A stretch of DNA of 52,894 nt from Allochromatium palmeri (GTDB taxonomy: Bacteria; Pseudomonadota; Gammaproteobacteria; Chromatiales; Chromatiaceae), in contig NZ_WNKT01000028.1 of NCBI RefSeq assembly GCF_009720725.1, forward strand, positions 1-52,894, written 5' to 3'. The number at the start of each line of letters is the position of its first letter. Positions within the stretch are counted from its first letter, which is position 1. This document shows, piece by piece, positions 21,058-28,675 of this stretch. Below the pieces are notes generated by a model. That model was not told where the DNA came from. It did not search any database and saw only the letters and a list, made by a program, of their open reading frames with translations. Made by a program: the position numbers and the translations under genes.

Positions 21058-21266
21058 GGGGGTTATCCGGTCTCATACTCGCTTTCTTCAGTACCAAGCT
21101 GTAAGTATCAAGCTCAGCAGATTAGCGAAACTTTGCTAACACTGCTTTTTGCTAACACTGCTAAGGTTCATGGCGTACATACTTTTTATGCACGCAGTTT
21201 GCCTCAGGCGCACGGAAACCCATGCGGTTGCGACATGGGCAGACTATGTCGTACCGGATAATCCCC
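21058..21266 (-). ncRNA. Predicted retron msr-msd RNA
   Basis: Two 14-base segments flank this stretch: GGGGATTATCCGGT (a1, 21266-21253) and ACCGGATAACCCCC (a2, 21071-21058). They are complementary at 13 of 14 positions. After a1 comes an msr-like hairpin with CCCATG/CATGGG arms, then a smaller stem. The msd-like part is a long imperfect hairpin: AGTA, TGTA and CTTAGCAG pair in order with CTGCTGAG, TACA and TACT. Its tip holds a 15-base tandem repeat (21132-21146, 21148-21162) and a TTAGC/GCTAA stem. Position just upstream of the RT is that of known retrons. The branching guanosine cannot be fixed. Confidence 0.75.
21132..21162 (-). repeat. Tandem 15-bp repeat inside the msd stem
   Basis: TTTGCTAACACTGCT occurs twice with a 16-base period on the plus strand. 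It occupies the apical part of the predicted msd hairpin, so reverse-transcribed DNA would carry the same word twice. Confidence 0.85.
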
Positions 21267-21409
21267 ATAAAGCTGATTGCGAGCAAACTAAACAACGTCT
21301 AGGGTGAAATGCGTCATTTTGCTGTCGGTGCGGCTTCAGCCGTACCTAAAAAGACGTTTATCGAACCAGACGCCGTTTAAACACCGTCTCGCTACCATCA
21401 ATGATTAAA

Positions 21410-21425
21410 GGCTCAATCCATGCCA
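21410..21425 (-). promoter_or_regulatory. Sigma-54-like promoter before the retron RNA
   Basis: Minus strand reads TGGCATGGATTGAGCC. The -24 GG and -12 GC are correctly spaced, and the first eight bases equal those of the PcfJ promoter. The -12 half departs from TTGCA, so this is a weaker match. Predicted start near 21400 would give a leader of about 130 bases before a1. Confidence 0.45.
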
Positions 21426-21490
21426 CTTTATTATTTTTCATCAACCGCTAAGCATAGCCGCGTGACAACGAGGTTTTGCGACTGATTGCG

Positions 21491-21521
21491 CTCAACGATA
21501 GTAAATTTTACTCCTCAACGA
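21491..21521 (-). promoter_or_regulatory. Candidate activator-binding site (direct repeats around a palindrome)
   Basis: CTCAACGA occurs at 21491-21498 and 21514-21521 on the plus strand, 23 bases apart start to start, with AGTAAATTTTACT between. It lies roughly 65-110 bases upstream of the sigma-54-like promoter at 21410-21425, a usual distance for enhancer sites. No copy was found near the PcfJ promoter. Confidence 0.3.
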
Positions 21522-21587
21522 GTACGTTTACGAGATGCAGGTTTTTCAGTACAGCTTCGTTTAGTACATGAAAATGTGGAACAGTGA

Positions 21588-23420
21588 TTACGCGGCTCGC
21601 GGTAATTCGGCGAAACCATCCGACTCGTCGAAAAAGTTTCCGTTGATGGCTGAAAGACGACCTTTGTGGCTTAGCCGCCGAATCTCCGATGGATGCGCAA
21701 AGGCAACTAGCTCAGCCAACCGGGCGCGTTCTCGGGCGCTCAGTGGCTGATCGCCGGTATCCGGCTCGGCCAGAAATTCACGAATCTGAACGCTCCCCCG
21801 GCGGCGGGCGATACGGACCTGCCGGATCTGTTGATTTCCCAATTTAGCAAGCACCTGGTCGACAAAGCGCTGCACAAACGCTTGTAGCTCCGGCGATGGG
21901 ACGGCGTTCTCCCGACCATGATGCCGAGCCAAGACAGGTACGTCGTAGGTTAGAGCAACCTCAAAAGTCGAAATGGGTGCACCCGTGTTACGGTCCCTGA
22001 CTGAGTAAATGGCGCTCTCGCCGAGCACGCACTTGATCGCATAGCTGGCGACGCAGTGCTTCTGCGTCCGTCCCTCGTGTTCCAGCGCTTGCTGGCTGGT
22101 GAGTTCGATGATCCGATAGCCCCTGTCGCTGTAGCTGACAGGACTGTCCATTAGACCCGGCCAGGACAGCGCGGCAGCCAGTGCCGGATCAGACACGCCG
22201 AGACGTTCCATGCTGAAGCGCCGATACCCTTGCTGCCATTGCCCGGCCATTTCAGTCAGGCGGGGGAGCGAATATCGTCCGAACCAGCGCGGAAAGAAGC
22301 TCGGAGGCGGCGCATTGCCCGCCGACGCCAGCAAGGACATCCTCGGTTTCTGTGCTTTTAGCACGGGGTAGAGGCCATAGCGATAGACCGCGTGCATCAT
22401 TTCGTAGATGGGTTGGACGCTGAAATCGGCGCCGAGCTTGTGGCTGAGTAAGGTACGGCCCGAATGCCAACCAGCGGCAAACGGCTTGATCAATGGCACG
22501 AGGTCAGTGCGCAGCGTGGTCGCAAGATCACTCAAAGACCCGGCAAGATCCAAGAATGCCGTCCAGTCCTGCTCCGTTTTTGGCAAGTATTCCGCCGGAA
22601 GCCGGTCGAGCCGGTTGAGAAGATCCACTCGCCGCTCGTCTGGCGCACGCACAGTGCTCAGCGTCCGGCAACATTGAATCGTGCGCGGCTGGACCTGATG
22701 CGCCGCCGCTAGCGCGTGGGTCAAGGGCTGACCACGGTCGACCATGCGCCGCAGTTGCCAATCCGTGCGAAGCCTTGCACCGAAGAGCGGAAACGCTTGG
22801 ACAGCCTGAATGCGGTTACGATGCGGTTTACCGTTGACGTCGAGATAGTGATTGAAGGCCTCGACCGTCGCCGCCCCTTCGGTACGCATCGCTGCCAGGA
22901 CATCCGATGGCAGTTGATCTAAAAAGAGGCTGAGCGCGTGCCCGAGCACCGCTCGCTCGATCCGCGAGAGGACGACTCTGTCGCGCTCGAGATTCTCACC
23001 ATCGTCGATCACGGGCAGGGTCGCCAAAATCCGCGACGCAGCACCCATGGCAAGTTGGTTGTAAAACGCTGAATCGGCTTGAAGAACGGCCTGTTCTCTC
23101 AAGACAGTGCCTCCAATGAATTGGCTCCCGGTCGCTCGGTCGCTTCTATAGGCGAAGACTTGGCGATTGGATTGCTCCACGATCCAGAGGCAACGAAGAT
23201 TGCCGAGCGCGTCAGCCTCTCCACAGGACTCTCCCATATTGATCAACAAGGCTTGCCGCACCCCAGTATAGTGCCCAGGTGCAAAGTATCGCGCCCGGTA
23301 TTCACGTAGCCCGCCGACCGAAAAGATGCGGCGAAGCAAGTCACTCGCCAGTCGTGTTTCAGTGTCTCCGCCAATATGCCGATGTGCCCAGTGCAGGATT
23401 GCGCGACCTTGTGCCAACAT
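21588..23420 (-). CDS. PcfJ-like protein
   Basis: A 610-residue protein. The segment at about 380-540 carries the PcfJ pattern: LEHEGRTQKHCVASY (446-460) followed by a glycine, a short strand with SVRD and the acidic end STFEV. PcfJ proteins occur on conjugative elements and mobile islands; their activity is not established. The N-terminal 370 residues are not recognised. The ATG at 23420 lies about 26 bases after the start expected from a sigma-54 promoter at 23457-23472, so expression probably depends on the adjacent activator. GC content is intermediate between the flanks and the RT gene. Confidence 0.7.
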   Translation of the reverse strand: MLAQGRAILHWAHRHIGGDTETRLASDLLRRIFSVGGLREYRARYFAPGHYTGVRQALLINMGESCGEADALGNLRCLWIVEQSNRQVFAYRSDRATGSQFIGGTVLREQAVLQADSAFYNQLAMGAASRILATLPVIDDGENLERDRVVLSRIERAVLGHALSLFLDQLPSDVLAAMRTEGAATVEAFNHYLDVNGKPHRNRIQAVQAFPLFGARLRTDWQLRRMVDRGQPLTHALAAAHQVQPRTIQCCRTLSTVRAPDERRVDLLNRLDRLPAEYLPKTEQDWTAFLDLAGSLSDLATTLRTDLVPLIKPFAAGWHSGRTLLSHKLGADFSVQPIYEMMHAVYRYGLYPVLKAQKPRMSLLASAGNAPPPSFFPRWFGRYSLPRLTEMAGQWQQGYRRFSMERLGVSDPALAAALSWPGLMDSPVSYSDRGYRIIELTSQQALEHEGRTQKHCVASYAIKCVLGESAIYSVRDRNTGAPISTFEVALTYDVPVLARHHGRENAVPSPELQAFVQRFVDQVLAKLGNQQIRQVRIARRRGSVQIREFLAEPDTGDQPLSARERARLAELVAFAHPSEIRRLSHKGRLSAINGNFFDESDGFAELPRAA

Positions 23421-23456
23421 CCTTTGACCTTTCGGTGATGGTGTTGGCCGGTATTA

Positions 23457-23472
23457 AGCGAAACCCATGCCA
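23457..23472 (-). promoter_or_regulatory. Sigma-54 (-24/-12) promoter of the PcfJ gene
   Basis: Minus strand reads TGGCATGGGTTTCGCT, against the consensus TGGCAYRNNNNTTGCW: one mismatch, with GG and GC at exact spacing. It fills the 52-base gap between the sigma-54 activator stop and the PcfJ ATG, which makes chance occurrence less likely. Confidence 0.75.
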
Positions 23473-24984
23473 CTATGATTTTTCTTGGTGCTTTTTAAGT
23501 CGATTGGTCAGTGTCGTCGCGCTGCCGAGGCCCAGTAGCGCGGCTGCACGGGTCTTGGTGCCGCCCGCAACGTGCATTGCCTCATCCAGGTAGTGTCGCT
23601 CGACCTGGTCGAGAATGTTATCGAGATCAATACCTTGCCTCACGTCAAGACTGAGGATTGAGTCGCTCGTCGAACGGCCGACCGGACTTGGAAGCAAAGC
23701 ATCTTGGGCATCGTCGACATCGATCAGCGAGCCGGGAGTCCAGACAGCGGCACGGCGCAACGTGTTGAGCAGCTCACGGATATTACCCGGCCATCGGTGT
23801 TGGAGTAGAAGATTTCTTGCAGTAACGGAAAGTTTTTTTGGCTCATAGCCAGGTTCGCCGACGCTCTCTCGGTTCACCTGATCGAGCAACCGATCCAACA
23901 GCAACCCCGCATCGTCCTCCCGCTCACGCAACGGCGGCAGTTGAATCACCGCCACCGCCAACCGATAGAACAGATCCTCGCGAAACCGCCCCGCCGCAAC
24001 CTCCTCGATCAGGGACCGATTGGTCGCCGCCACCACCCGCACATCGACCCCAATCGGCTGAGTCGCCCCAACGCGCGTCACCTCCTGCTCCTGCAACGCC
24101 CGCAGAAACCGCACCTGCGCCGGCTTCGGCAACTCACCGACCTCATCGAGAAACAGCGTGCCGCCATGTGCCGCCTCGAAGTAACCCAGACGACGCCGAT
24201 CCGCACCGGTGAACGCCCCTTTCTCATGCCCGAACAGCTCGGACTCCACCAGTTCCGGCGCGATGGCCCCACAGTTGACAGTCACGAACGGCTGCTCACG
24301 ACGCGGACTCGCACGATGGATGGCGCGCGCCAGCAGCTCCTTACCGGTCCCGGATTCGCCCTCGATCAGCACCGGAATCGACCGCAACGCCGCACGGCGC
24401 GCACGCGCCAGCACGCGCTGCATGATCGCACTGCGATGAAGAATGGCCGAAAACTCCGGCGCCTCCGGCGGCAACCCGGCGGTCAGACGCTCCAACTCAC
24501 GATCCGGCCGGTCGAGCAGATCCGGGATGAAATCAGCGGAGATATCGAAGGGCACCGAAGCCGACTCGACGCCATGCGACAGCGAAGATTGAATGAGATC
24601 AGCCGGAAAACGGGTCTTGGCCAGAATGATCCAGACCGCCGCCATCGCCGGTGTGCCCGGACTGAGATGAAAGGTCAGATGATCGCCGTCGCCCAAACGC
24701 TCGGCACAGGTCGCCACGACCTGCCGCGCCTGGCGATAGATGGCGCCGAAGTCCATCGGATTCGGCAATTCGACCGGATGCAGTGTGACAGGGAGCGCAA
24801 CCTGCGCCGCCAGCCAGCGGACATAGACGCTCGCCTCGGACTCCGAGCAATCACACAGCAGATGCAACGCCGCAAAGCGCCCAGTCTGGAGCGCACGCGC
24901 CACGGGACCGACGCCGATCCGTTCCGGATCCTCGACCGCGCGCAGATCCGTTTTGCCGAGCCAACTGAGAAGTAGCGCACTCAT
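23473..24984 (-). CDS. Sigma-54-dependent activator with CARF-like sensor domain
   Basis: A 503-residue enhancer-binding protein. The N-terminus (about 1-160) looks like a CARF-type ligand-binding fold as in Rtc[14 protein letters not shown] at the start and HLSPGTPAM at 107-115. The AAA+ domain (about 180-415) has Walker A GESGTGKE at 209-216, the sigma-54 contact loop GAFTGA at 256-261 and Walker [11 protein letters not shown] Fis-type helix-turn-helix ([19 protein letters not shown]) ends the protein. CARF domains bind cyclic oligonucleotides or RNA ends in known families; the ligand here is unknown. I chose the ATG at 24984, where the sensor fold starts, over a GTG at 25047 that overlaps transposase debris. 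Neighbouring sigma-54 promoters suggest it controls the PcfJ and retron genes. Confidence 0.85.
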   Translation of the reverse strand: MSALLLSWLGKTDLRAVEDPERIGVGPVARALQTGRFAALHLLCDCSESEASVYVRWLAAQVALPVTLHPVELPNPMDFGAIYRQARQVVATCAERLGDGDHLTFHLSPGTPAMAAVWIILAKTRFPADLIQSSLSHGVESASVPFDISADFIPDLLDRPDRELERLTAGLPPEAPEFSAILHRSAIMQRVLARARRAALRSIPVLIEGESGTGKELLARAIHRASPRREQPFVTVNCGAIAPELVESELFGHEKGAFTGADRRRLGYFEAAHGGTLFLDEVGELPKPAQVRFLRALQEQEVTRVGATQPIGVDVRVVAATNRSLIEEVAAGRFREDLFYRLAVAVIQLPPLREREDDAGLLLDRLLDQVNRESVGEPGYEPKKLSVTARNLLLQHRWPGNIRELLNTLRRAAVWTPGSLIDVDDAQDALLPSPVGRSTSDSILSLDVRQGIDLDNILDQVERHYLDEAMHVAGGTKTRAAALLGLGSATTLTNRLKKHQEKS

Positions 24985-25034
24985 TAAGTTTTCTGAGAAG
25001 CTGTCAAGCCATTTTTGTTGCGCGCCGATCCTTA

Positions 25035-25680
25035 TGGAATCTACCACCCCAGCTCCGGTTCCCGCTGACGCGAAGCCGAAGAAGCGTAGCTCTGTGCGTC
25101 ATACTCGGGCGATTCAGCGGGATCGCCAGCACCGCCCGACGAGTGCCCCGACAGCCGAGGCGGTCGCTGAACGTCTGCAGGATCGGGTGGTCTGGGTCGG
25201 TCAGGGCGCCACCCGCCAGCGCGTGCGCCTGATCGAGATCCAGTCCGGTGGAACGGTCTACCGCTATCTGACCAATGCGCTCAATCCCGTCGACTTGCCC
25301 TCGGCCTACGCCGCCGCCCTCTAGGCCCAGCGTTGGCGAGTGGAGGACGCCTTCGCCATCGCCAAACGCTTGTTGGGAATGGCTTATTTCTACGGTGGGG
25401 CGCAAAACGCCGTGGAGCTGCAACTGTGGGCCACCTGGATCCTGTACGCCGTGCTGGTCGATTTGACCGATGCCGTGGCCGAAGCACTCAGACGCCCCTT
25501 CGCCGAGATCTCCATGGAAATGGTCTACCGCAGTTGTACTTCATCGTCGGCGCCCAACAACAGGATCCCACGCTCGACCCCGTGTGCTATCTGGCCGAGC
25601 ACGCCAAGCCGCTGGGCCTCATCAAACGTCCACGCAAGCCGCCTAAACAAAAGGCTCAGGCTCCACTGGATTCTGCTTGA
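25035..25680 (+). pseudogene. Broken IS4-type transposase
   Basis: The frame encodes the C-terminal half of an IS4-like DDE transposase: ending with LPSAYAAAL, then an in-frame TAG at 25322, then AQRWRVEDAFAIAKRLLGM, the typical Y-(x)-RW-x-(I/V)-E box. A frameshift near 25530 is needed to reach LYFIVGAQQQDPTLD and the end at 25680. The 5' part with the first acidic residues is missing. It is dead and probably marks past insertion at the edge of the island. Confidence 0.75.
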
Positions 25681-25777
25681 CATGATGACCAATCCCTTAA
25701 CTTGTAACGGATGCCCCAAGATAGTTCCGTTTTGGATCTTAACTGGCTACGATGGATCCATGTAACGGAGGTTCGAA

Positions 25778-25912
25778 ATGGCCATCAACGTCAAACTCTC
25801 AGAAGCCTGGTCGAGAATGCCAGGCGCTACGGCGCCATCGAGCATCGCTCTGTGCCTAAACAACCTGATGGCCGATCAGCAAGACCCCGTGGGCGAGTAC
25901 CAGTTCGGCTGA
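25778..25912 (+). pseudogene. Broken ParD-like antitoxin
   Basis: After GGAGG and an ATG, AINVKLSE is followed, in the next frame, by SLVENARRYGAIEHRSVPKQ, the conserved start of a ribbon-helix-helix antitoxin family. One base has been lost at the junction. After KQ the sequence jumps to LMADQQDPVGEYQFG and a stop, so an internal segment is also missing. Its TGA overlaps the toxin ATG (TGATG), as in an intact pair. Confidence 0.7.
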
Positions 25913-26088
25913 TGCGTCGCCTCCTCGTCACGCCTGCGTTCGAGCGCACGGCCAAAAAACTGCATCGCCAGCAGAAGACCGCGCTCGATGAAGCCCTGCG
26001 CGCCGTCGCCAGTCAGCCGGAATTGGGAGAGGCCAAAGTCGGCGGCCTGACTCCTGATGGTCGACCCGCACGAACATTTCTACCGTGA
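25912..26088 (+). pseudogene. Truncated RelE/ParE-type toxin
   Basis: A 58-residue frame starts MRRLLVTPAFERTAKKLHRQQK, typical of RelE/ParE toxins, and runs to about EAKVGGL, after which the sequence no longer resembles the family and stops early. Intact members need about 25-30 more residues with the catalytic C-terminal strand, so it should be inactive. It partners the broken antitoxin upstream. Confidence 0.65.
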
Positions 26089-26104
26089 CCAAGGTACCCA
26101 ACAC

Positions 26105-27004
26105 ATGAGTCCCCAACATCCTGTCGAACAGGCGCTGCCAGAGGCCATCGCCGCCCCGCGCGCCGACTTCACCACCGGCGACGGCTGGCGCCTGGCCTAT
26201 TACACCGACCGCACCCAGTCGGGACGTCCGCTGGTGCTGATCCACAGCATCAATGCCGCCTCCAGCAGCTTCGAGATGCGCCCACTGTTCGAGCACTATC
26301 GACTCTCGCGGCCGGTCTACAGCCTGGATCTACCCGGCTTCGGCCACTCGGAGCGCCGCGCCGCGGGCTACTCACCCGCGCTCTATGCCCAGGCCATCGC
26401 CGAGTTCCTCACCCAGGTCGTCGGCGAACCCGCCGACCTGATCGCGCTCTCTCTTAGCTGTGAGTTCGCCGCCCAGGCCGCACGGCTGGCGCCGGACCAT
26501 CTGACCTCGCTGGCGCTAATCTCACCGACCGGATTCGGCGAACAGCCGCTGCCGAGCTCCAGCCCGGTCACGACGCTGATGAAATGGCCCAAACTCAGCC
26601 AATGGGTCTATGGCCTGGTCGCCTCGCGCCCGAGCATCCGTCATTTCCTCAGCCGTTCCTTCGTCGGCCCGGTGCCCGAGGACATGATCGATCAAGCCTG
26701 GGCCACTGCGCATCAGCCAGGCGCGCATCATGCGCCACTGACCTTCCTGACCATGCGCCTGTTCACGCCCGACGCCATCGATCTGCTCTACGACCGGCTC
26801 ACGGATCTCCCGGTGCTGGTCATCGCCGACCAGGATCCCTACATCCGCTTCGAGCGTCTGCCGAGCTTCGTCGTGCGTCACGACACCTGGCATCGTGTCA
26901 CGCTGGAGCCGCACAAGGGACTGCCGCACTGGGAGAAACTTGCCGACACGGTTGCCGCGCTCGACGCCTTCTGGGTGCACCCGCCGCTCAAGCGCGCGGC
27001 CTGA
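26105..27004 (+). CDS. Alpha/beta hydrolase
   Basis: A 299-residue alpha/beta-hydrolase-fold protein. VLIHSINAASSSFEMRPLF gives the oxyanion region (about 43-61), and the nucleophile elbow is ALSLSCEFAA, with the expected serine but S-x-S-x-E instead of G-x-S-x-G. An acidic residue in VIADQDPYI and His in PHKGLPHW complete a plausible triad. No signal peptide. Substrate is unknown. The start ATG at 26105 is preferred to upstream frames that run into toxin debris. Its end overlaps the convergent methyltransferase gene by 17 bases. Confidence 0.8.
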   Translation: MSPQHPVEQALPEAIAAPRADFTTGDGWRLAYYTDRTQSGRPLVLIHSINAASSSFEMRPLFEHYRLSRPVYSLDLPGFGHSERRAAGYSPALYAQAIAEFLTQVVGEPADLIALSLSCEFAAQAARLAPDHLTSLALISPTGFGEQPLPSSSPVTTLMKWPKLSQWVYGLVASRPSIRHFLSRSFVGPVPEDMIDQAWATAHQPGAHHAPLTFLTMRLFTPDAIDLLYDRLTDLPVLVIADQDPYIRFERLPSFVVRHDTWHRVTLEPHKGLPHWEKLADTVAALDAFWVHPPLKRAA

Positions 27005-27647
27005 GCCAGTGGACGCGCTCGGTGAGCGCCGTGAGTCCACGTCGGCGGAAGTTCGGCGACTCGTCCAGCGCGTCGATCTCAGCCAACAGTTCAATATGAT
27101 GATCGGCCTCGAACAACTGCGCGATCTCGGGCGGTTGAACCGAGAAGGGCGGGCCGCTCATCTGGCTCTGGTCGTAGTCGAGGGTGATCAGCAGCCGGTC
27201 GACCGGACGCGGCAGGATGGCACACAGATGCTTGGCATAACGCGCACGCATCGGCGGCGGCAGGGCGATCAGCGAGGCCCGATCGAAGACCGCGCCCACA
27301 CCGTCGAGATGCTCGGGACGCAGATCGAAGAAGTCACCCTGCAACAGCACCAGCTCATCGACCTGATAGATGCGCAACGCGCCCAGCTCGGTGATCCGGG
27401 GTTCGAGCCGGTGCTCGGCCATGAACGCCTCGATGCCAAGCCGACTCAGCTCCACCCCGACCACCCGATGCCCCTGGCTGACCAGCCACACCAGATCGAG
27501 CGTCTTGCCGCACAGCGGCACGAAAACGCGCGTCTCGCGCGCCAGACCCAGCTTGGGCCAATGCTCCTGGAGATGGGCATTGATTTCATTGAGATGCCAG
27601 CCGATCTCGCGTCGGTCCCAGCGCTCCAACCAGAATTGTGTGTCCAA
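26988..27647 (-). CDS. tpm: Thiopurine S-methyltransferase family protein
   Basis: A 219-residue SAM-dependent methyltransferase of the TPMT family. FWLERWDRREIGWH near the N-terminus, VFVPLCGKTLDLVWL (about 41-55, SAM site) and YDRASLIALPP-like FDRASLIALPPPMR are family signatures. In bacteria such enzymes methylate thiols and also selenium or tellurium oxyanions. The start is TTG at 27647 with GGAG eight bases upstream; no in-frame ATG precedes the homologous region. Length equals the E. coli and Pseudomonas enzymes. Confidence 0.9.
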   Translation of the reverse strand: MDTQFWLERWDRREIGWHLNEINAHLQEHWPKLGLARETRVFVPLCGKTLDLVWLVSQGHRVVGVELSRLGIEAFMAEHRLEPRITELGALRIYQVDELVLLQGDFFDLRPEHLDGVGAVFDRASLIALPPPMRARYAKHLCAILPRPVDRLLITLDYDQSQMSGPPFSVQPPEIAQLFEADHHIELLAEIDALDESPNFRRRGLTALTERVHWLRPRA

Positions 27648-27799
27648 TAGCCGTACTCCAACAAAAGGATGTGCAACGACGCGCGCTATGGTGCACTCAA
27701 AATGCGGCGAAATTGTGTATTTGGGAATTTGGGCCGGACGCGGTTTAATGACTGCATCCAGGGTTCAAACCTATAGAGATAGAGGCCGTCTCAGCATTC

Positions 27800-28675
27800 A
27801 TGTCCAGTCCAGCCGCCTCCACCCATGCCGATCAGTATCCGCCGCGTGCCGATCTCGAGGCCGCCTTCCAGGCCGTGCGTCGCGCCAAGGTGCCCCAGGC
27901 GCCCGATATCGTCCTGAGTCTGCGCGACGAACTGCGCCTGCCTGACCCGGACCTGATGCGGGCGGCCGATCTGATCGCCCAGGATCTGGCCATGACCGGC
28001 CAGGTGCTCAAGACCATCAACTCGCCGCTCTTCGCCAGTCGCACCAAGATCAGCAGCATCCGGCAGGCCGTCACCCTGATGGGGCTGCGACGCCTGACCA
28101 ATCTGGTCACGGCCGAGGCTTTCAGCCGTTTGGTCGGCGACCGCGAGGGCGGGGCGCGTCTGATCCTCGACTTCATCCAGGAGCAGGCGCGCATGGCCGT
28201 GTCAGTGGCCGCGCTGGCGCCCGAGCTGACGCTGGATGAAGCCTATCTGTTCGGCATGATGCAAGGTGTCGGCAGTCTCATCTTCGCCGATCTGATCGAG
28301 GACTACGGCAATGAGTGGACGCTCCAGGCGCTGACCGCGCATCAGTCGCTGATGGACTATGAGCGCCGCGCGCTGGGCACGGATCATGTCACGGTCGGCT
28401 TTCTGCTGGCTGGAACCTGGCGTCTGCCCGAACCCGTGGCCCTGGCGATCTATCATCAACATGCCAGCGAGCCGCCGCAACAGTTCGATGCGTCGCTGCG
28501 CGCCCTGATCGCTGTTGCCCGACTCTCGCGCGTGCTGCTGGCGCTGCGGCGCGGTATCGAGGATAACCACGCGCTGCTCGACCAGCGCGATTGGGGGCTG
28601 AATGAGCTGGACGTGACGCCCGAGACCTGGGAGCGACTCGTCGCGCGTCTCCTGGCTGATGACGACGGCACCTGA
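27800..28675 (+). CDS. HDOD domain protein
   Basis: A 291-residue protein with an HDOD domain (about 28-235): VLKTINSPLFASRTKISSIRQAV and LMGLRRLTNLV match the family, while catalytic HD residues of true phosphohydrolases are absent. HDOD proteins act in signalling, often with c-di-GMP or stress pathways, but no enzyme activity is established. The end overlaps the uvrC start by 17 bases, so the two are probably cotranscribed. Confidence 0.88.
   Translation: MSSPAASTHADQYPPRADLEAAFQAVRRAKVPQAPDIVLSLRDELRLPDPDLMRAADLIAQDLAMTGQVLKTINSPLFASRTKISSIRQAVTLMGLRRLTNLVTAEAFSRLVGDREGGARLILDFIQEQARMAVSVAALAPELTLDEAYLFGMMQGVGSLIFADLIEDYGNEWTLQALTAHQSLMDYERRALGTDHVTVGFLLAGTWRLPEPVALAIYHQHASEPPQQFDASLRALIAVARLSRVLLALRRGIEDNHALLDQRDWGLNELDVTPETWERLVARLLADDDGT

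Larger units (their letters stand above)
21267..21587 (-). other. Leader region between PcfJ gene and retron RNA
   Basis: This 321-base stretch has no clear gene. Read on the minus strand it contains two TCGTTGAG direct repeats flanking a palindrome (21491-21521), a sigma-54-like promoter (21425-21410), a 27-codon open frame (21441-21358) with no strong ribosome site, and an inverted repeat CGGCT-GA-AGCCG near 21330. The arrangement fits an activator-controlled promoter region for the retron, which is inference. Confidence 0.5.

Noticed and set aside
21132..21162. CRISPR array prompted by the nearby CARF domain
   Set aside because: Only two 15-base units with a one-base gap and no spacers; they sit inside the predicted msd hairpin. 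No other repeat-spacer pattern and no cas genes were seen in the window.
21358..21441. 27-codon frame in the retron leader as a real gene
   Set aside because: No clear ribosome site or family; kept only as an observation within the leader region.
24985..25047. GTG start for the sigma-54 activator at 25047
   Set aside because: The extra 21 residues precede the sensor fold and overlap transposase debris; the ATG at 24984 fits the domain start better.
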